Source: Candidatus Endobugula sertula (lineage in GTDB: Bacteria; Pseudomonadota; Gammaproteobacteria; Pseudomonadales; Cellvibrionaceae). From it: 64,000 bases of DNA. The stretch lies in contig MDLC01000002.1 in the NCBI GenBank assembly GCA_001723645.1, forward strand, positions 89,361-153,360, read 5' to 3'. Below, in pieces: positions 1 to 9,696 of the stretch (position 1 is its first letter; each line of letters opens with the position of its first letter). The position numbers and the translations under genes are program-made. The notes below the pieces were generated by a model. The model was not told the origin of the DNA. It saw only the letters and a list, made by a program, of their open reading frames with translations, and made no database searches.

Positions 1-878
1 ACGGCTAAAGCCGCTGCATGAATTGCATCATTATTGATATCTCCCAATACCGAACTATCGACAATACCCTGCAATAGTTCTATTGCTGTATGGTATTGAC
101 GCACAGTGGTTAAAGCGTAATGCTTAAGTGACTTTTCGGCGCTTTCCAGTTCAGCCCAACGCTGAATGACCAAACCATGATTACCTGTATGACTGGCCAC
201 CTGAGTCAATGAATGGTTCAATGCAGAATTCTTAGCTGCCAGGCTGGCAGACATGTTATCGGTAACCAGGGTTGCTCTGGCTTCTCCATGATGGCGCAAT
301 ACTTCAGGGATATCCGCTTCGATTCGTGCGGTTGCCTGCGATAAAATTTCTGCGGGATTTATTGCCTCCTCTGGATCAGCAACAAAATTATCTGCCAGCA
401 ACGCTGTAGCGTTATCGCGTACTATCGTAATTTCATTTTCAACATCAACCGATGTCCATTCTGTATGGCGGGCTGCCATCGTTTCTGCTGTGGCTAATTC
501 TGCTTCTGCCAATGTCAGTGCTTTGTCAAATACGATCATATCCTGCTGATAATGATCAACATCCAGATTAGCAGAATGTAAACGCTCCTGAGCGTCTGCC
601 AAAGCACCCACTAAATGATATTTCGCAATCAAGGCATTACGTAAGTCTTCATTAAGTTGTGAAATATCAGCAGGCATATTACTTGATGCTGACAACTGCT
701 GACGCAAGTCAGCAATCTCGTTATCAAGTGCTGCTGCATCAGCGACTAGCGTTTCATAATTATCTGTTACCGTTAACAAAGTGTCACTGGCGATGTTGAA
801 ATTAATTTGCGCTCCATCTTTTAAAGATAAATAATTATCTCTTTTTTCTGTTGCATAATTTGTCAGTATTGCCGTCAT
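1..878 (-). CDS. Helical eCIS-linked protein, N-terminal part (cut by window edge)
   Basis: The frame opens at an ATG at 878, just after a strong GAGGAGG ribosome site, and stays open for 292 codons to the window edge, so the C-terminus is missing. The visible part starts MTAILTNYATEKRD and is almost wholly polar, Ala/Leu/Glu-rich helix with coiled-coil-like stretches. I see no cysteine, signal peptide, membrane segment or enzyme motif. It follows the AAA+ ATPase gene on the same strand after a 195-bp gap, so it probably belongs to the eCIS locus. In Afp/PVC loci this flank carries fibre, ATPase-associated and cargo genes. I do not recognise the family. A structural rod, fibre shaft or cargo are all possible. 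Confidence 0.75.
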   Translation of the reverse strand, partial: MTAILTNYATEKRDNYLSLKDGAQINFNIASDTLLTVTDNYETLVADAAALDNEIADLRQQLSASSNMPADISQLNEDLRNALIAKYHLVGALADAQERLHSANLDVDHYQQDMIVFDKALTLAEAELATAETMAARHTEWTSVDVENEITIVRDNATALLADNFVADPEEAINPAEILSQATARIEADIPEVLRHHGEARATLVTDNMSASLAAKNSALNHSLTQVASHTGNHGLVIQRWAELESAEKSLKHYALTTVRQYHTAIELLQGIVDSSVLGDINNDAIHAAALA

Positions 879-1073
879 AGTGACCTCCTCATTCTGTATC
901 ATGTTAGGGTATTACTTAATAGTCATACTAATTGAGCAATACCTGTTAGCCTCAATACCCCTACTCATGTCTCATACATATAATGCTGTTCTCTGCGCGC
1001 TGTTTGCTTGCTCTCACGACTTCGGCACTGCTTGACAGTAAAAATTTTTAATTATTAGAGATCCTCTTAACTG

Positions 1074-3191
1074 TTAGCGCCTTGGTATTTCACGGTATGC
1101 CTTCCCTGATTTTTCGTATTCACGTTTTATGGAAATCATAAAGTGCTGTCGGTTAATTTTCCGCCTGTCTTGCGCCGCTAAAAATGCAGCCGATACCGCA
1201 GCATTACGAATATGTCCACCGACAATGGGAAATAACATCGCTAACTCAGATAAATTGACATCGGTATCCAAGGGAGCAGTGTCCGGAATATGGCATTGCC
1301 AGAGCTTAAGTCGTTCGTCGACACCGGGTTCCTCAAATTCAACAATAAATTCCAGACGCCGACAAAATGCCGTATCTATATTTTGTCGGTAATTGGTGGC
1401 TAAAATAGCTAGGCCATCATAGCGTTCAAGTCGTGATAATAAATAGGAAGTTTCCAGATTGGCATAGCGGTCATGAGCATCAGAGACTTCTGTGCGCTTA
1501 CCAAACAGTGCATCTGCTTCGTCAAAAAATAATACTGCCCGTGTACTCTCGGCAGTATTAAAAACGTCTGCAAGATTTTTTTCTGTTTCTCTCACCCATT
1601 TAGAAACCACTCGTGAAAGATCAACTTGCAACAGTTCTACACCTAAAGCTTTAGCCATCACTTCTGCTGATAAGGTTTTACCTGTTCCAGGTGGTCCGGA
1701 AAACAGCATCCGTACCCCTCGGGCACCACGCTTGCCCACAAGAAATTTCCAATCATCCAATACCCTTGACTGTAACGATAAACGATTGGCAGCATCTCTA
1801 AGCTGAGATAATTGTAATTGTGGTAAGATCAGTTGTGACCAGTCTGCTATCGGGTGTATTAATTGAAGCCCTCCGGCTAGCGAAGTACCTGAACGACTTC
1901 GCACTGCAGTGGCAACACTAGACAGGGATATCGTTGATAATGTAGGGTTGTTGCTATTGTCATTACGGTAGTCTACGCAGAGATGCCTAACATCAGCACA
2001 AATGGCTTGCACTTGATCGGGCTCAAACGGATAGCGTGCCGCTAACTGGTCAGTATCTGCTGCCAGTTCAGGTAATAAAGTCCTCCAAATACTACGTAGA
2101 CTACTGGTGTTCAGAGTTTTTATCTGCAAACATTGTATAGGTCGTTGATCAAAAGTATTGATATAATTGTGCTTATAGTGTTGATGATTATCACTGCAAA
2201 AAATAGCGGGGGCAAAAAAATGTGTAAAATCCAACACGTCATTATTTGAATTTCCCTTCTCGGCCTCAGAGCTTGAAAGAAGCTCCAATTGAATAATGGG
2301 AACAACATTCCGAATCAGACAATGAATTTGCAACAATGTTAATGCATTTTTTTTCAGATTCTCATTTAATTGAACAAGGCAATAGTTAACCCCGGCATGT
2401 CGACACAAAGCCGCCGCACGATTTACCGCACTATTCATATGTTCTCCGGTAAGCAGTAAACTAAATGTAGAAAACTGTCGGAGATGTTGTGTAATATTTT
2501 TAATCTCAGGCTCTTCTAACCAGTGGTCAAGACCCACCATAACCGCGAGGTAATCCACCACTGAAAGTACCTCCGGCCATACATCAATACCATGTAACCA
2601 GGGCCATAGGCCATCAATTAAACACAAACTACGGGTAAAGAATGGTTGTTCTTCATCTTCTATAAAAATAGATAAGTATTTATTTTTACTGGTGCTGATT
2701 ATTTCACGTAGGATATTACGCTGTTCATATTGTGCTTCAGTAAGTTGTGCAAGCAATCCCATGGTAGGTCTGGGTAGTCCGCTGGGATGAAGACTGCGAA
2801 AAATATCCGCAAAACCCTCATGCTCTTCTGCTAAACCTGCCATAAGCAACATATCTATTTGCGGCAGAGAAAGATTGAGCCGATGAATTAATTGTGATAA
2901 GTGATTTTTTTGTCCAGCGTTGACTTTTGCACTCACTATTCGCTCACGACAATCTTCTGACCAATATTCTATTGGTGTATCACCAAAAATGGACTTATAG
3001 CGAAAGTCCAAAAATTTCAACGGCAATGTGATACTCGATATCTCCTGAGAAAAACGCTGACTTAACAATGCCGCCAAGCGACCAGCCATAATAGCCACTT
3101 CTTTTTCCAATACAGAGCACTCAACACGGTACACTTGGTTATTGACTGGTAGATCAACGGAGGTATTAACCGTTGGTATATCACTTGCCAT
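1074..3191 (-). CDS. eCIS AAA+ ATPase (Afp15/Pvc15-like)
   Basis: A protein of about 705 residues. The last 230 residues form an AAA+ module with Walker A GPPGTGKT (about residue 498), Walker B AVLFFDEADALFG (about residue 550) and a downstream ATNYRQNID segment like sensor 1. The first 430 residues are helical with no motif I can name. AAA+ proteins of this kind are a constant part of Afp/PVC-type loci, where they are thought to act in assembly or cargo loading rather than in the finished particle. Three ATGs lie in a row (3197, 3194, 3191). The third is chosen because the GGAGG site at 3200-3204 then sits 8 bases away. The start overlaps the end of the preceding gene, which points to translational coupling. 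Confidence 0.9.
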   Translation of the reverse strand: MASDIPTVNTSVDLPVNNQVYRVECSVLEKEVAIMAGRLAALLSQRFSQEISSITLPLKFLDFRYKSIFGDTPIEYWSEDCRERIVSAKVNAGQKNHLSQLIHRLNLSLPQIDMLLMAGLAEEHEGFADIFRSLHPSGLPRPTMGLLAQLTEAQYEQRNILREIISTSKNKYLSIFIEDEEQPFFTRSLCLIDGLWPWLHGIDVWPEVLSVVDYLAVMVGLDHWLEEPEIKNITQHLRQFSTFSLLLTGEHMNSAVNRAAALCRHAGVNYCLVQLNENLKKNALTLLQIHCLIRNVVPIIQLELLSSSEAEKGNSNNDVLDFTHFFAPAIFCSDNHQHYKHNYINTFDQRPIQCLQIKTLNTSSLRSIWRTLLPELAADTDQLAARYPFEPDQVQAICADVRHLCVDYRNDNSNNPTLSTISLSSVATAVRSRSGTSLAGGLQLIHPIADWSQLILPQLQLSQLRDAANRLSLQSRVLDDWKFLVGKRGARGVRMLFSGPPGTGKTLSAEVMAKALGVELLQVDLSRVVSKWVRETEKNLADVFNTAESTRAVLFFDEADALFGKRTEVSDAHDRYANLETSYLLSRLERYDGLAILATNYRQNIDTAFCRRLEFIVEFEEPGVDERLKLWQCHIPDTAPLDTDVNLSELAMLFPIVGGHIRNAAVSAAFLAAQDRRKINRQHFMISIKREYEKSGKAYREIPRR

Positions 3192-3753
3192 CATCATGCC
3201 CTCCTTGTGCTTGTGATCGGGAGCGATAACGCAACGTGACTACCTTTCCCATCCAGGGTATATATCCGGGATCTAAATCCAGACCTGCACGGCGAATATC
3301 GGTATCCAGTTCCTCTAGAATATAAATCACCTCAACCCAAACCGGATCAATCTGCAACTGCACATGCCGCCGACATAACCACGTCCATAGTTCTTGTGAA
3401 GATAATTGGCGCTGAGCAAATAGTGTCTGCAAATGATTAAGCAAGTCCATGACTTCGCTATGAATCACCTGCTGCTCATCAGCCTTTAATGCTTCGCATT
3501 TACCGTTAAAATAATTCTCTTCGTCGGTTGGACATGCACATAACAGACGCAACACAGGGTCATCGGAAGAAATACCTATTGATGGTTCATTCTCATAAAC
3601 CGTTGCAAAGCAGGATTGAAAAAAGTGGTATACAATATAATGGAACGGTTGATGATTCAGTCGTAAAGATTGAGCAAGGTTATCGATAATACTCGCTCCT
3701 TCTGCAGTTTTTTTTCGACCTAACAGCGGCAGTAAATAAAATACCCCCCCCAT
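3181..3753 (-). CDS. eCIS protein, probable C-terminal half of the tape-measure-like protein
   Basis: This 190-residue frame begins ATGGGGGGGG inside the G8 run and opens with GGVFYLLPLLGRKK, which reads like the middle of a protein, not a start. Its end contains DIRRAGLDLDPGYIPWMGK, a stretch I associate with conserved eCIS proteins. It overlaps the 3' end of the preceding 449-residue ORF by 34 bases in another frame. A -1 shift, or one extra G, at 3744-3751 joins the two smoothly as ...SSVWGGVFYLLPLL..., giving about 632 residues. No separate ribosome site is evident. I therefore read it as the C-terminal part of a frameshifted or slippage-expressed protein. An independent small eCIS protein is less likely. 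Confidence 0.6.
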   Translation of the reverse strand: MGGVFYLLPLLGRKKTAEGASIIDNLAQSLRLNHQPFHYIVYHFFQSCFATVYENEPSIGISSDDPVLRLLCACPTDEENYFNGKCEALKADEQQVIHSEVMDLLNHLQTLFAQRQLSSQELWTWLCRRHVQLQIDPVWVEVIYILEELDTDIRRAGLDLDPGYIPWMGKVVTLRYRSRSQAQGGHDDGK

Positions 3754-5069
3754 ACACTACTCGCTGTTTTCTGATAAATATCAGGAAGTTGCTGTTGATC
3801 AGCAATAATACCTATATCTACTCCGGAGTTGTCTGTTATTGTGCTTAATTCATTTGCATCCAATGTATTATGTGGTAGCTCGCCGATATCAGGTGTATCT
3901 ACTAATGATTTGTGAGATGATTTTTCAGATAACGTCATCTTTGTTATAGAAGATTGTTGTTTCTGCCTATCAGGTTTATCGATTATCTTATCGGTAGAAC
4001 ATGGTGCCGGTTTCTGCACACTGTCAGTGCTTATCTGGTTTGCAGCAATAACGTCCTCTTGTAAATCATGGCAATGATCCCTCTGCTTTTTAGACACGGA
4101 ATGGTATTGATCAAAATAGATATCTGTATTCGATAAGCTTAAATGATATTTATTCGTGACCGCAAAAGATGCGATGACCTGGTCTTCAGGGTCTGACAAA
4201 CAAGGTAATATACCGGCGATATGCATCAGTGCTGATGCGATGATATTTGTGTTCCGTGAAAAAATATAAGGTTCTACTTCTAAAGCGATTAATAAACTCC
4301 AGAAACGTTTATTTAATAGTGGCCTGTTTTTTACCGCATTAGCGAGAGCCGTTACTAAAGAGCTTTCTGTGAGATAGCGGACAATATTGGATTGTTGCAA
4401 CATGGTATCAGAGTCGTCATGAGGTGTATTATCAATAGGCGCTGCTTGTGCAAGATGATTCCATGACCAAGTCCACCATTGTTTGTTAACTGTCGCAACC
4501 TGTAGGATATGTTGAAGCAGAGAGGCCAGCTCATCAGAACGTAATCGGGTTAAAAAACTGAGTAGCTGTTTACTTTGTGCTAAACGAACAAGAATTGGCA
4601 TGATCAACGTCGCGTGTTGACATAATGCCTTAACCAATTCTGATCTTGCTTGTTCCAAAGACATGGGGTCAGGTAACGAAATCAAACCTAATTGCCTCCA
4701 GGCCCACGTTCGCTCTACCCGAAAACAACTGATTTCTTGAGCAAAGTCTAATAATCCATGCATGCGTGACGGATAATGGATAACATTCGTCCCCCCCATG
4801 TCTACTATTTTTCTTATTTGTTGTGCTAACAAATCCGTCCAGTGACTGATTATTTGAGCTTGAGATTGGTCCCGATTAAAATGAAGGGGGACATGTACCA
4901 GACGCACACACACTTCTCCATGGTGATCAATTCCTCGCTGTATTAATGCATTTTCAAGGCGTTCATGGACAAGTTCATTAATCATCTGATTAAAACGCTG
5001 TTCCAAATCACGTTGAGAGGGTGTTAAATGGTAGAGGCGTGAGAGTTGTTGGATAGTGAGCGCTTCCAT
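3720..5069 (-). CDS. eCIS tape-measure-like protein (CIS_TMP type), N-terminal part
   Basis: A 449-residue protein whose first 110 residues (helical LEQRFNQMINELVHERLENA, then VRLVHVPLHFN and HWTDLLAQQIRKI) resemble the N-terminal region of proteins annotated as contractile injection system tape-measure proteins. This is a family memory, not an alignment. The middle is helical. Residues 330-430 are polar and low in complexity, as if a linker. The frame ends SVWGGYFIYCRC just after a G8 run, and that tail looks like out-of-frame translation. The downstream ORF continues the expected sequence after a -1 shift. The gene starts 5 bases after the Afp12-like gene and is transcribed with the baseplate genes. 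Confidence 0.65.
   Translation of the reverse strand: MEALTIQQLSRLYHLTPSQRDLEQRFNQMINELVHERLENALIQRGIDHHGEVCVRLVHVPLHFNRDQSQAQIISHWTDLLAQQIRKIVDMGGTNVIHYPSRMHGLLDFAQEISCFRVERTWAWRQLGLISLPDPMSLEQARSELVKALCQHATLIMPILVRLAQSKQLLSFLTRLRSDELASLLQHILQVATVNKQWWTWSWNHLAQAAPIDNTPHDDSDTMLQQSNIVRYLTESSLVTALANAVKNRPLLNKRFWSLLIALEVEPYIFSRNTNIIASALMHIAGILPCLSDPEDQVIASFAVTNKYHLSLSNTDIYFDQYHSVSKKQRDHCHDLQEDVIAANQISTDSVQKPAPCSTDKIIDKPDRQKQQSSITKMTLSEKSSHKSLVDTPDIGELPHNTLDANELSTITDNSGVDIGIIADQQQLPDIYQKTASSVWGGYFIYCRC
3744..3751 (-). other. G8 homopolymer: slippage or frameshift site inside the tape-measure-like gene
   Basis: Eight consecutive C on the given strand (eight G on the coding strand) lie exactly where the 449-residue frame and the 190-residue frame overlap. 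Reading TGG GGG GGG and then slipping back one base gives GTA TTT TAT, so the product continues in the second frame. Runs of eight G are known hot spots for polymerase slippage, phase variation and homopolymer sequencing error. The sequence alone cannot decide between these. Confidence 0.65.
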
Positions 5070-5074
5070 TATGA

Positions 5075-7297
5075 TTACCCTACCCTCGAATCATCACCGA
5101 GGCGACTACTGCCAGGGATAGTGCCTAAGTGTGCTCGTCCGATCGTATCAGAATGGCCCAGAATAGATGTGCCAACACGCAATTTTCCAAACCCAGCAGT
5201 CTGTCCAATAATGGATGTCAGACCGAGATATAAACCGTTACCAACGCGCATGCCTGCATCAACCGTACAAATATCATAAGTGGTATGTGCGGGACGGTGA
5301 GCATCCAATAAATGTGCGACTACCTCCACTTGTTCTGCCGTCAAGCTACTGGCAATAATTAAACTAAAACGATGAGCATGTATATCAATAGCGCTTTCAA
5401 TACTCACCTCATTGACCGATGTAGAGCCCTCACTCCCCAAACGCCCACCAATACGAAATCCTGCTCCCAAAATAGCGTTGGACGCTTGAGCATCACCGTC
5501 AGCACTACTAATCAACGCTCCCCCTAAACCACGCACTTTAAAATGTTCAATAATGGTCACTCTACTGCCAAGGTAGATCTCTACAAAGCGTTTGATCCCC
5601 ATGACGGTTCCGCGATAACGAAATAACCAAGCACCATTAGCAATGAATTCTCGCTTGGCGCTTTCGGACCAACGATGATCTACTACCAACCCTATAAAGC
5701 TACCCAACCACGGCAATAGTTCACTAGGCGTTGCATAAGGGTCCAGTAATCTATGTCGAAAACTGGCTTTTAAATCAAGATCACGTAGTAAACCTTCTGG
5801 CATGGCAAGGTAACGACGTAAAAAATCGGCTTCTGATTGCTCTCGTGAAAAAACCTGTGGTAAACGCCGCATGAGGTCATGATCATGATATTCCGCGCGC
5901 AGACTTTTAATACGTGGCGTTTTGCGCGATGTCCCAGTTAATGTTAATAGCACCCAAAGGTATCGCCCTGCAGGTGCAATAATGGGCGCTTCGTACGTAC
6001 GAAAATGTTCATCATCATCACAACCTTCCCAAGGAATTTCCTTGCCATGTTGACGACGATGGAAAACCTGCTGCCGAGTTTCGTTTTCTAACAATACCTG
6101 TGGTGGCATCGGCGGTGATAAGTCTGGCCGATGGATAGTCATACCAATCACATTACTTGGAGCACTGCGTTGAATGGCCTTGGTGGTATCCGCAACTTCA
6201 TCCAACACTAAACAGGTTGCTGTTATTTTAGTACCACGGGGCAAACAGGCATCGATAAATAACCGTCCCCATTGCGTCTGAAATTCACCACTATCCAACT
6301 GAAAGGATGTAATCTTTCCCTCGGTTTGGTAACGGACACGAGCTAGGGTTGCATGTAAAAACCCTTTGCTGGACCAATAGGCTACATCACCTTCCGGCGT
6401 GACAACAATCCCTTCGCCATCATAGTGACGAGCTTTTAAATGTGGCAGTTCCGTTTGTGTACCAGCCCCCAGTTGATAGCGTAAAAAATCTTCTCCCGCA
6501 CGTCGAGCCAGTACCAGAATATTGTCAGGCAGCAACACCATTGCTTGCACATAAGGTTCAAAAAAATAATCTCCGGAATGTAAGGCAATAATTTTTGCAT
6601 CAGCAGTACCTGCCTGATCCAACAAATAAATATCTTCGCCTACCGCGATATCACCCGGTGCTTTAATGGCTTCCGGAAATGGATAATAACGGGGTTCGCT
6701 ACGCGCATCAAAGACGGCATAACCGGAGTCAGAGGTGCTGCTATTTTTAGTATCAAAAAGCAGCCATACCTGTTGACCGTTGGTTGCCATTTTTAATGGT
6801 GCTTGAGTAAAATGGATATAACGTAACAAGCGATTTTCGTTGACGTCGTATACCAGTACTCGTCGTCGTCCATGCTCAGCAATAAACAAATGACCCCGAT
6901 GGTCGACCAGTAGATCAATGGGCTTATCTAATGGGCCGCGTACTTCATCATCTGCAACAGAGAACTGCCCTATATCACGAGTCTTTTGTGTAAATAGCGG
7001 AAATACTTCAGAGTTTTTATCGTCCGCCTGGAGAATTTTCTCAACTTGCCCCAGCTCTGGGTGTACACGATAGAGACGACACCAAGGATCAAACGCCATA
7101 CGCGCTGGTGCACAACCATTATGCTCACAAGTCTTTGTCGTTTCATTATGCACGAGTTCGTCGGTCATCCATGCTAGCTGAACAATCGCCAATTGATCAC
7201 CACGCTCTTCAAGCGCGGTATTGTCATAAGCGACTCGCCGCCATTGATCCAGTGTATGTACCATCGCAAATGGTGGTAACGAAGGAGCTACTGACAT
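5075..7297 (-). CDS. eCIS baseplate protein, Afp12/Pvc12-like, with N-terminal propeller-like region
   Basis: About 740 residues. The first 480 carry repeated stretches such as DLLVDHRGHLFIAEHGRRRV and DIAVGEDIYLLDQAG, typical of NHL or beta-propeller blades. Residues 480-580 (FLRRYLAMPEGLLRDLD, then LPWLGSFIGLVVDHRW, then FRYRGTVMGIKRFVEIYLG) match the phage tail protein domain shared with gpI-like baseplate wedge proteins. The last 130 residues are beta-rich with repeated LG/VG turns. The ATG at 7297 is chosen over 7303 because the GAGAGGA site would otherwise abut the start. The upstream stop and this start overlap as TAATG, so translation is probably coupled. In Afp-type particles this protein pairs with the Afp11 homologue in the baseplate wedge. 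Confidence 0.85.
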   Translation of the reverse strand: MSVAPSLPPFAMVHTLDQWRRVAYDNTALEERGDQLAIVQLAWMTDELVHNETTKTCEHNGCAPARMAFDPWCRLYRVHPELGQVEKILQADDKNSEVFPLFTQKTRDIGQFSVADDEVRGPLDKPIDLLVDHRGHLFIAEHGRRRVLVYDVNENRLLRYIHFTQAPLKMATNGQQVWLLFDTKNSSTSDSGYAVFDARSEPRYYPFPEAIKAPGDIAVGEDIYLLDQAGTADAKIIALHSGDYFFEPYVQAMVLLPDNILVLARRAGEDFLRYQLGAGTQTELPHLKARHYDGEGIVVTPEGDVAYWSSKGFLHATLARVRYQTEGKITSFQLDSGEFQTQWGRLFIDACLPRGTKITATCLVLDEVADTTKAIQRSAPSNVIGMTIHRPDLSPPMPPQVLLENETRQQVFHRRQHGKEIPWEGCDDDEHFRTYEAPIIAPAGRYLWVLLTLTGTSRKTPRIKSLRAEYHDHDLMRRLPQVFSREQSEADFLRRYLAMPEGLLRDLDLKASFRHRLLDPYATPSELLPWLGSFIGLVVDHRWSESAKREFIANGAWLFRYRGTVMGIKRFVEIYLGSRVTIIEHFKVRGLGGALISSADGDAQASNAILGAGFRIGGRLGSEGSTSVNEVSIESAIDIHAHRFSLIIASSLTAEQVEVVAHLLDAHRPAHTTYDICTVDAGMRVGNGLYLGLTSIIGQTAGFGKLRVGTSILGHSDTIGRAHLGTIPGSSRLGDDSRVG

Positions 7298-9489
7298 TAG
7301 CATTCCTCTCTTAATACAGGCACGGGTACAGGCGATGCTGACGTCTGTTGTGGTTTGATGGTATCGCCTGGATCAAGGGTAATGGGGCCCACTTCTACCG
7401 TAACACCAATTAACTCCGGAACTTCATTTTTTGCCAGTGTCATCGTGTCATACATTAACTGCCCTTGTTCATCCCAACCCACTAATGTTAGCCCATCCAA
7501 ATATTCTACCCCCTCTACCTGATGAGCTGCGGCTTCCAATTCCGGACCATGAACTCTGCGCCCTAGTGGCCAACCTGCACCTGCAGGCCCGTAAGGAGGA
7601 ATAGGGGCTAAAAACTGGCGTATCACCAACTCAACCCAATGGCGCACTGCATCCACACCATAACCGGACTTCACCACCACCCCTACCGCCACTGGTCGAT
7701 ATGTTGGCGGCAATACATACAGTTCTGTTGTTACCAGTCTTCGCGCATCAAGGAACGCGCATACTGTACGTAATTGGTTCAGATCAGGCATGGGCGCTTC
7801 AGGGTTTTCAGCATCGCTTTGAGGCCAAACAATAACGCTAACCACTCCCGCAGATTCATTATCAGGCAAGTGTGGGTGATAACGTGGTAAACATTCTGCA
7901 CGAGAAATATTGGCGCCGGGAGTCATTAAGGCCAGCTCTTTAAAATCACTGTCTGTAACGGCACGATCACGCCGTCGAAGTTCAGCAGGAATACGATCCA
8001 ACGCCTCCATGATCGTTTCTGCTTCTGCACCACCATAAGCCGGTAATGGATTATTGAGTTTGACTGATTGGTTGGGGGATAATTTGCTAATGGTCTCTGC
8101 AGCCACATTACCGGCAACACCGCCACCATAACGATAGTCTCTGACACGAATACGCTGACCTATTTGAGGCACAAAGCTTTGTAAACCATTACCAAATTTA
8201 ATCGTCCCTGTCGCTGCATCGACCATAAAGTGGCGATCATTCTCATGACTGGCATAAAAACCGTCTACCGCCTGCCAAGCTTGCCAACCCGATGTATCTT
8301 CGACTTCTAAGACCACACTCTCTGCAATCACTTGCTGATTCACCAATGAATACGTTTGGTTAGCCTGACCAGTGCCAATCCCTAAAAACTCCGCCCGAGC
8401 ATTCACCGTTTGTTCTACCTGTACCACATTGGCGCCCACATAAATCACTGAGCCAAAACGACTGCCATCATGTCGAAAAGCCCGCAGCCAACATACCATT
8501 CTTTCCTGGTATTGATCATCTAGTGGTGGAGGCAAGTCTCCTGTCCCAACAGCATCCAAATCATCAATCTCAAAAACACCGATTTGATCAATGTCTTTAG
8601 GCAAACGCAGTCGGACCACACCTTCCTGAGAAAGTCCTGCGGTCGTATCACCAGCAATACTTAAAGAACGATATTTAGGTGTGAGATCGTCAGTGATATC
8701 CGACCAAATCTGCCACTCTACCGCTGGCCCGTTATCAGCACTAGAACTATTTCCAGGGCAGCGAAAGCGCTCAGCAAATTCAGGGCTAGTGGTATCTTCA
8801 TTTCTATCGATACGAATATCCGGTACAAATCCTAGATTTAATAACAGAGGGGCATCTTCATTATTTGCAAGCGCCGTGCGTATCGCGCCGCGCTGATCCG
8901 CTTTTTCAGCAAGTACTGCAACCCATAAAGACCCATCAACTGCATCATCAAAATTAACAGGGATATTGGCATCTTCCTGCCAGAGAATTTTGCTTTGATA
9001 AGGCGCGGTTGAATCCGTCGAGTCTAATCCCAACGTATGGTAGGATTGTTCAAAAAACAGGGCTTCTTCTGATCCTTTTTCCGGTAATTCCTCGGCAATT
9101 TTACCAACAGCAAAAGCACTCACAGGTAGGACTCTGACTTCATTCAGGGTTTCAAATTTAATATCCCCCGATTTTGTCATTGAGGCTTTAGGAACACGTA
9201 CTCCATCCATTGTTTTCGTACTAAAAGCAACCATAACCTTAGCAGGAGTCGCCGGACGTAAAGAAATTTGTAATAGGCGTAGGAACTCAAGCTTGGTCGC
9301 TTCTGGTATTTGATTAAAACGATAGAGTATGTTCTCCCCCAGAAAAGCAAATAATTCAAGTAAAGCAATTCCTGGATCACTGGCATTATGGTCGCTCCAC
9401 TCTGGAGCATACACGGGTATACGACTAATCAGTTCACGACGTAGCTGGTCGTAAGTACGATCATCTAATATGGGTCGATTTAGCGACAT
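7297..9489 (-). CDS. eCIS baseplate J-like protein (Afp11/Pvc11)
   Basis: A 730-residue protein with the typical start of putative baseplate assembly proteins: DDRTYDQLRRELISRIP, then WSDHNASDPGIALLELFAFL, then LGENILYRFNQIPEATKLEF. The central beta-rich region contains FMVDAATGTIKFGNG and the C-terminal part contains RRRDRAVTDSDFKELAL, both usual for the gpJ-like family. Length fits the Afp11 group, which is longer than phage gpJ. It forms the inner baseplate wedge around the spike hub. A 207-bp gap that contains a weak terminator-like hairpin separates it from the gp25 gene. It is coupled to the next gene through TAATG. Confidence 0.92.
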   Translation of the reverse strand: MSLNRPILDDRTYDQLRRELISRIPVYAPEWSDHNASDPGIALLELFAFLGENILYRFNQIPEATKLEFLRLLQISLRPATPAKVMVAFSTKTMDGVRVPKASMTKSGDIKFETLNEVRVLPVSAFAVGKIAEELPEKGSEEALFFEQSYHTLGLDSTDSTAPYQSKILWQEDANIPVNFDDAVDGSLWVAVLAEKADQRGAIRTALANNEDAPLLLNLGFVPDIRIDRNEDTTSPEFAERFRCPGNSSSADNGPAVEWQIWSDITDDLTPKYRSLSIAGDTTAGLSQEGVVRLRLPKDIDQIGVFEIDDLDAVGTGDLPPPLDDQYQERMVCWLRAFRHDGSRFGSVIYVGANVVQVEQTVNARAEFLGIGTGQANQTYSLVNQQVIAESVVLEVEDTSGWQAWQAVDGFYASHENDRHFMVDAATGTIKFGNGLQSFVPQIGQRIRVRDYRYGGGVAGNVAAETISKLSPNQSVKLNNPLPAYGGAEAETIMEALDRIPAELRRRDRAVTDSDFKELALMTPGANISRAECLPRYHPHLPDNESAGVVSVIVWPQSDAENPEAPMPDLNQLRTVCAFLDARRLVTTELYVLPPTYRPVAVGVVVKSGYGVDAVRHWVELVIRQFLAPIPPYGPAGAGWPLGRRVHGPELEAAAHQVEGVEYLDGLTLVGWDEQGQLMYDTMTLAKNEVPELIGVTVEVGPITLDPGDTIKPQQTSASPVPVPVLREEC

Positions 9490-9625
9490 GGTCTGCGACT
9501 CCCTTTACGCTTTATACTTGCTATCATTCGCTGCGGTTACCTTTTGATTGGGCTATTTTTACCGTATTGAGTATCTCTAAACATTGTTTTTTCCCGCGAT
9601 AATGGTATTAACTCCTTGCTCTCAC

Positions 9626-9646
9626 AAAAAAATGCTAATATTTAGC
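9626..9646 (-). terminator. Weak intrinsic terminator between gp25-like and gpJ-like genes
   Basis: On the coding strand GCTAA-ATA-TTAGC forms a 5-bp stem with a 3-base loop, followed by A and seven T. The stem is short and AT-rich, so it would stop transcription only partly. Its place inside the eCIS gene run suggests a way to lower expression of the downstream baseplate genes. Confidence 0.35.
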
Positions 9647-9696
9647 GGTGCCTTATTCTCTGTCACTTTATCCTGCTCATGGTTTACTCACTCTAT

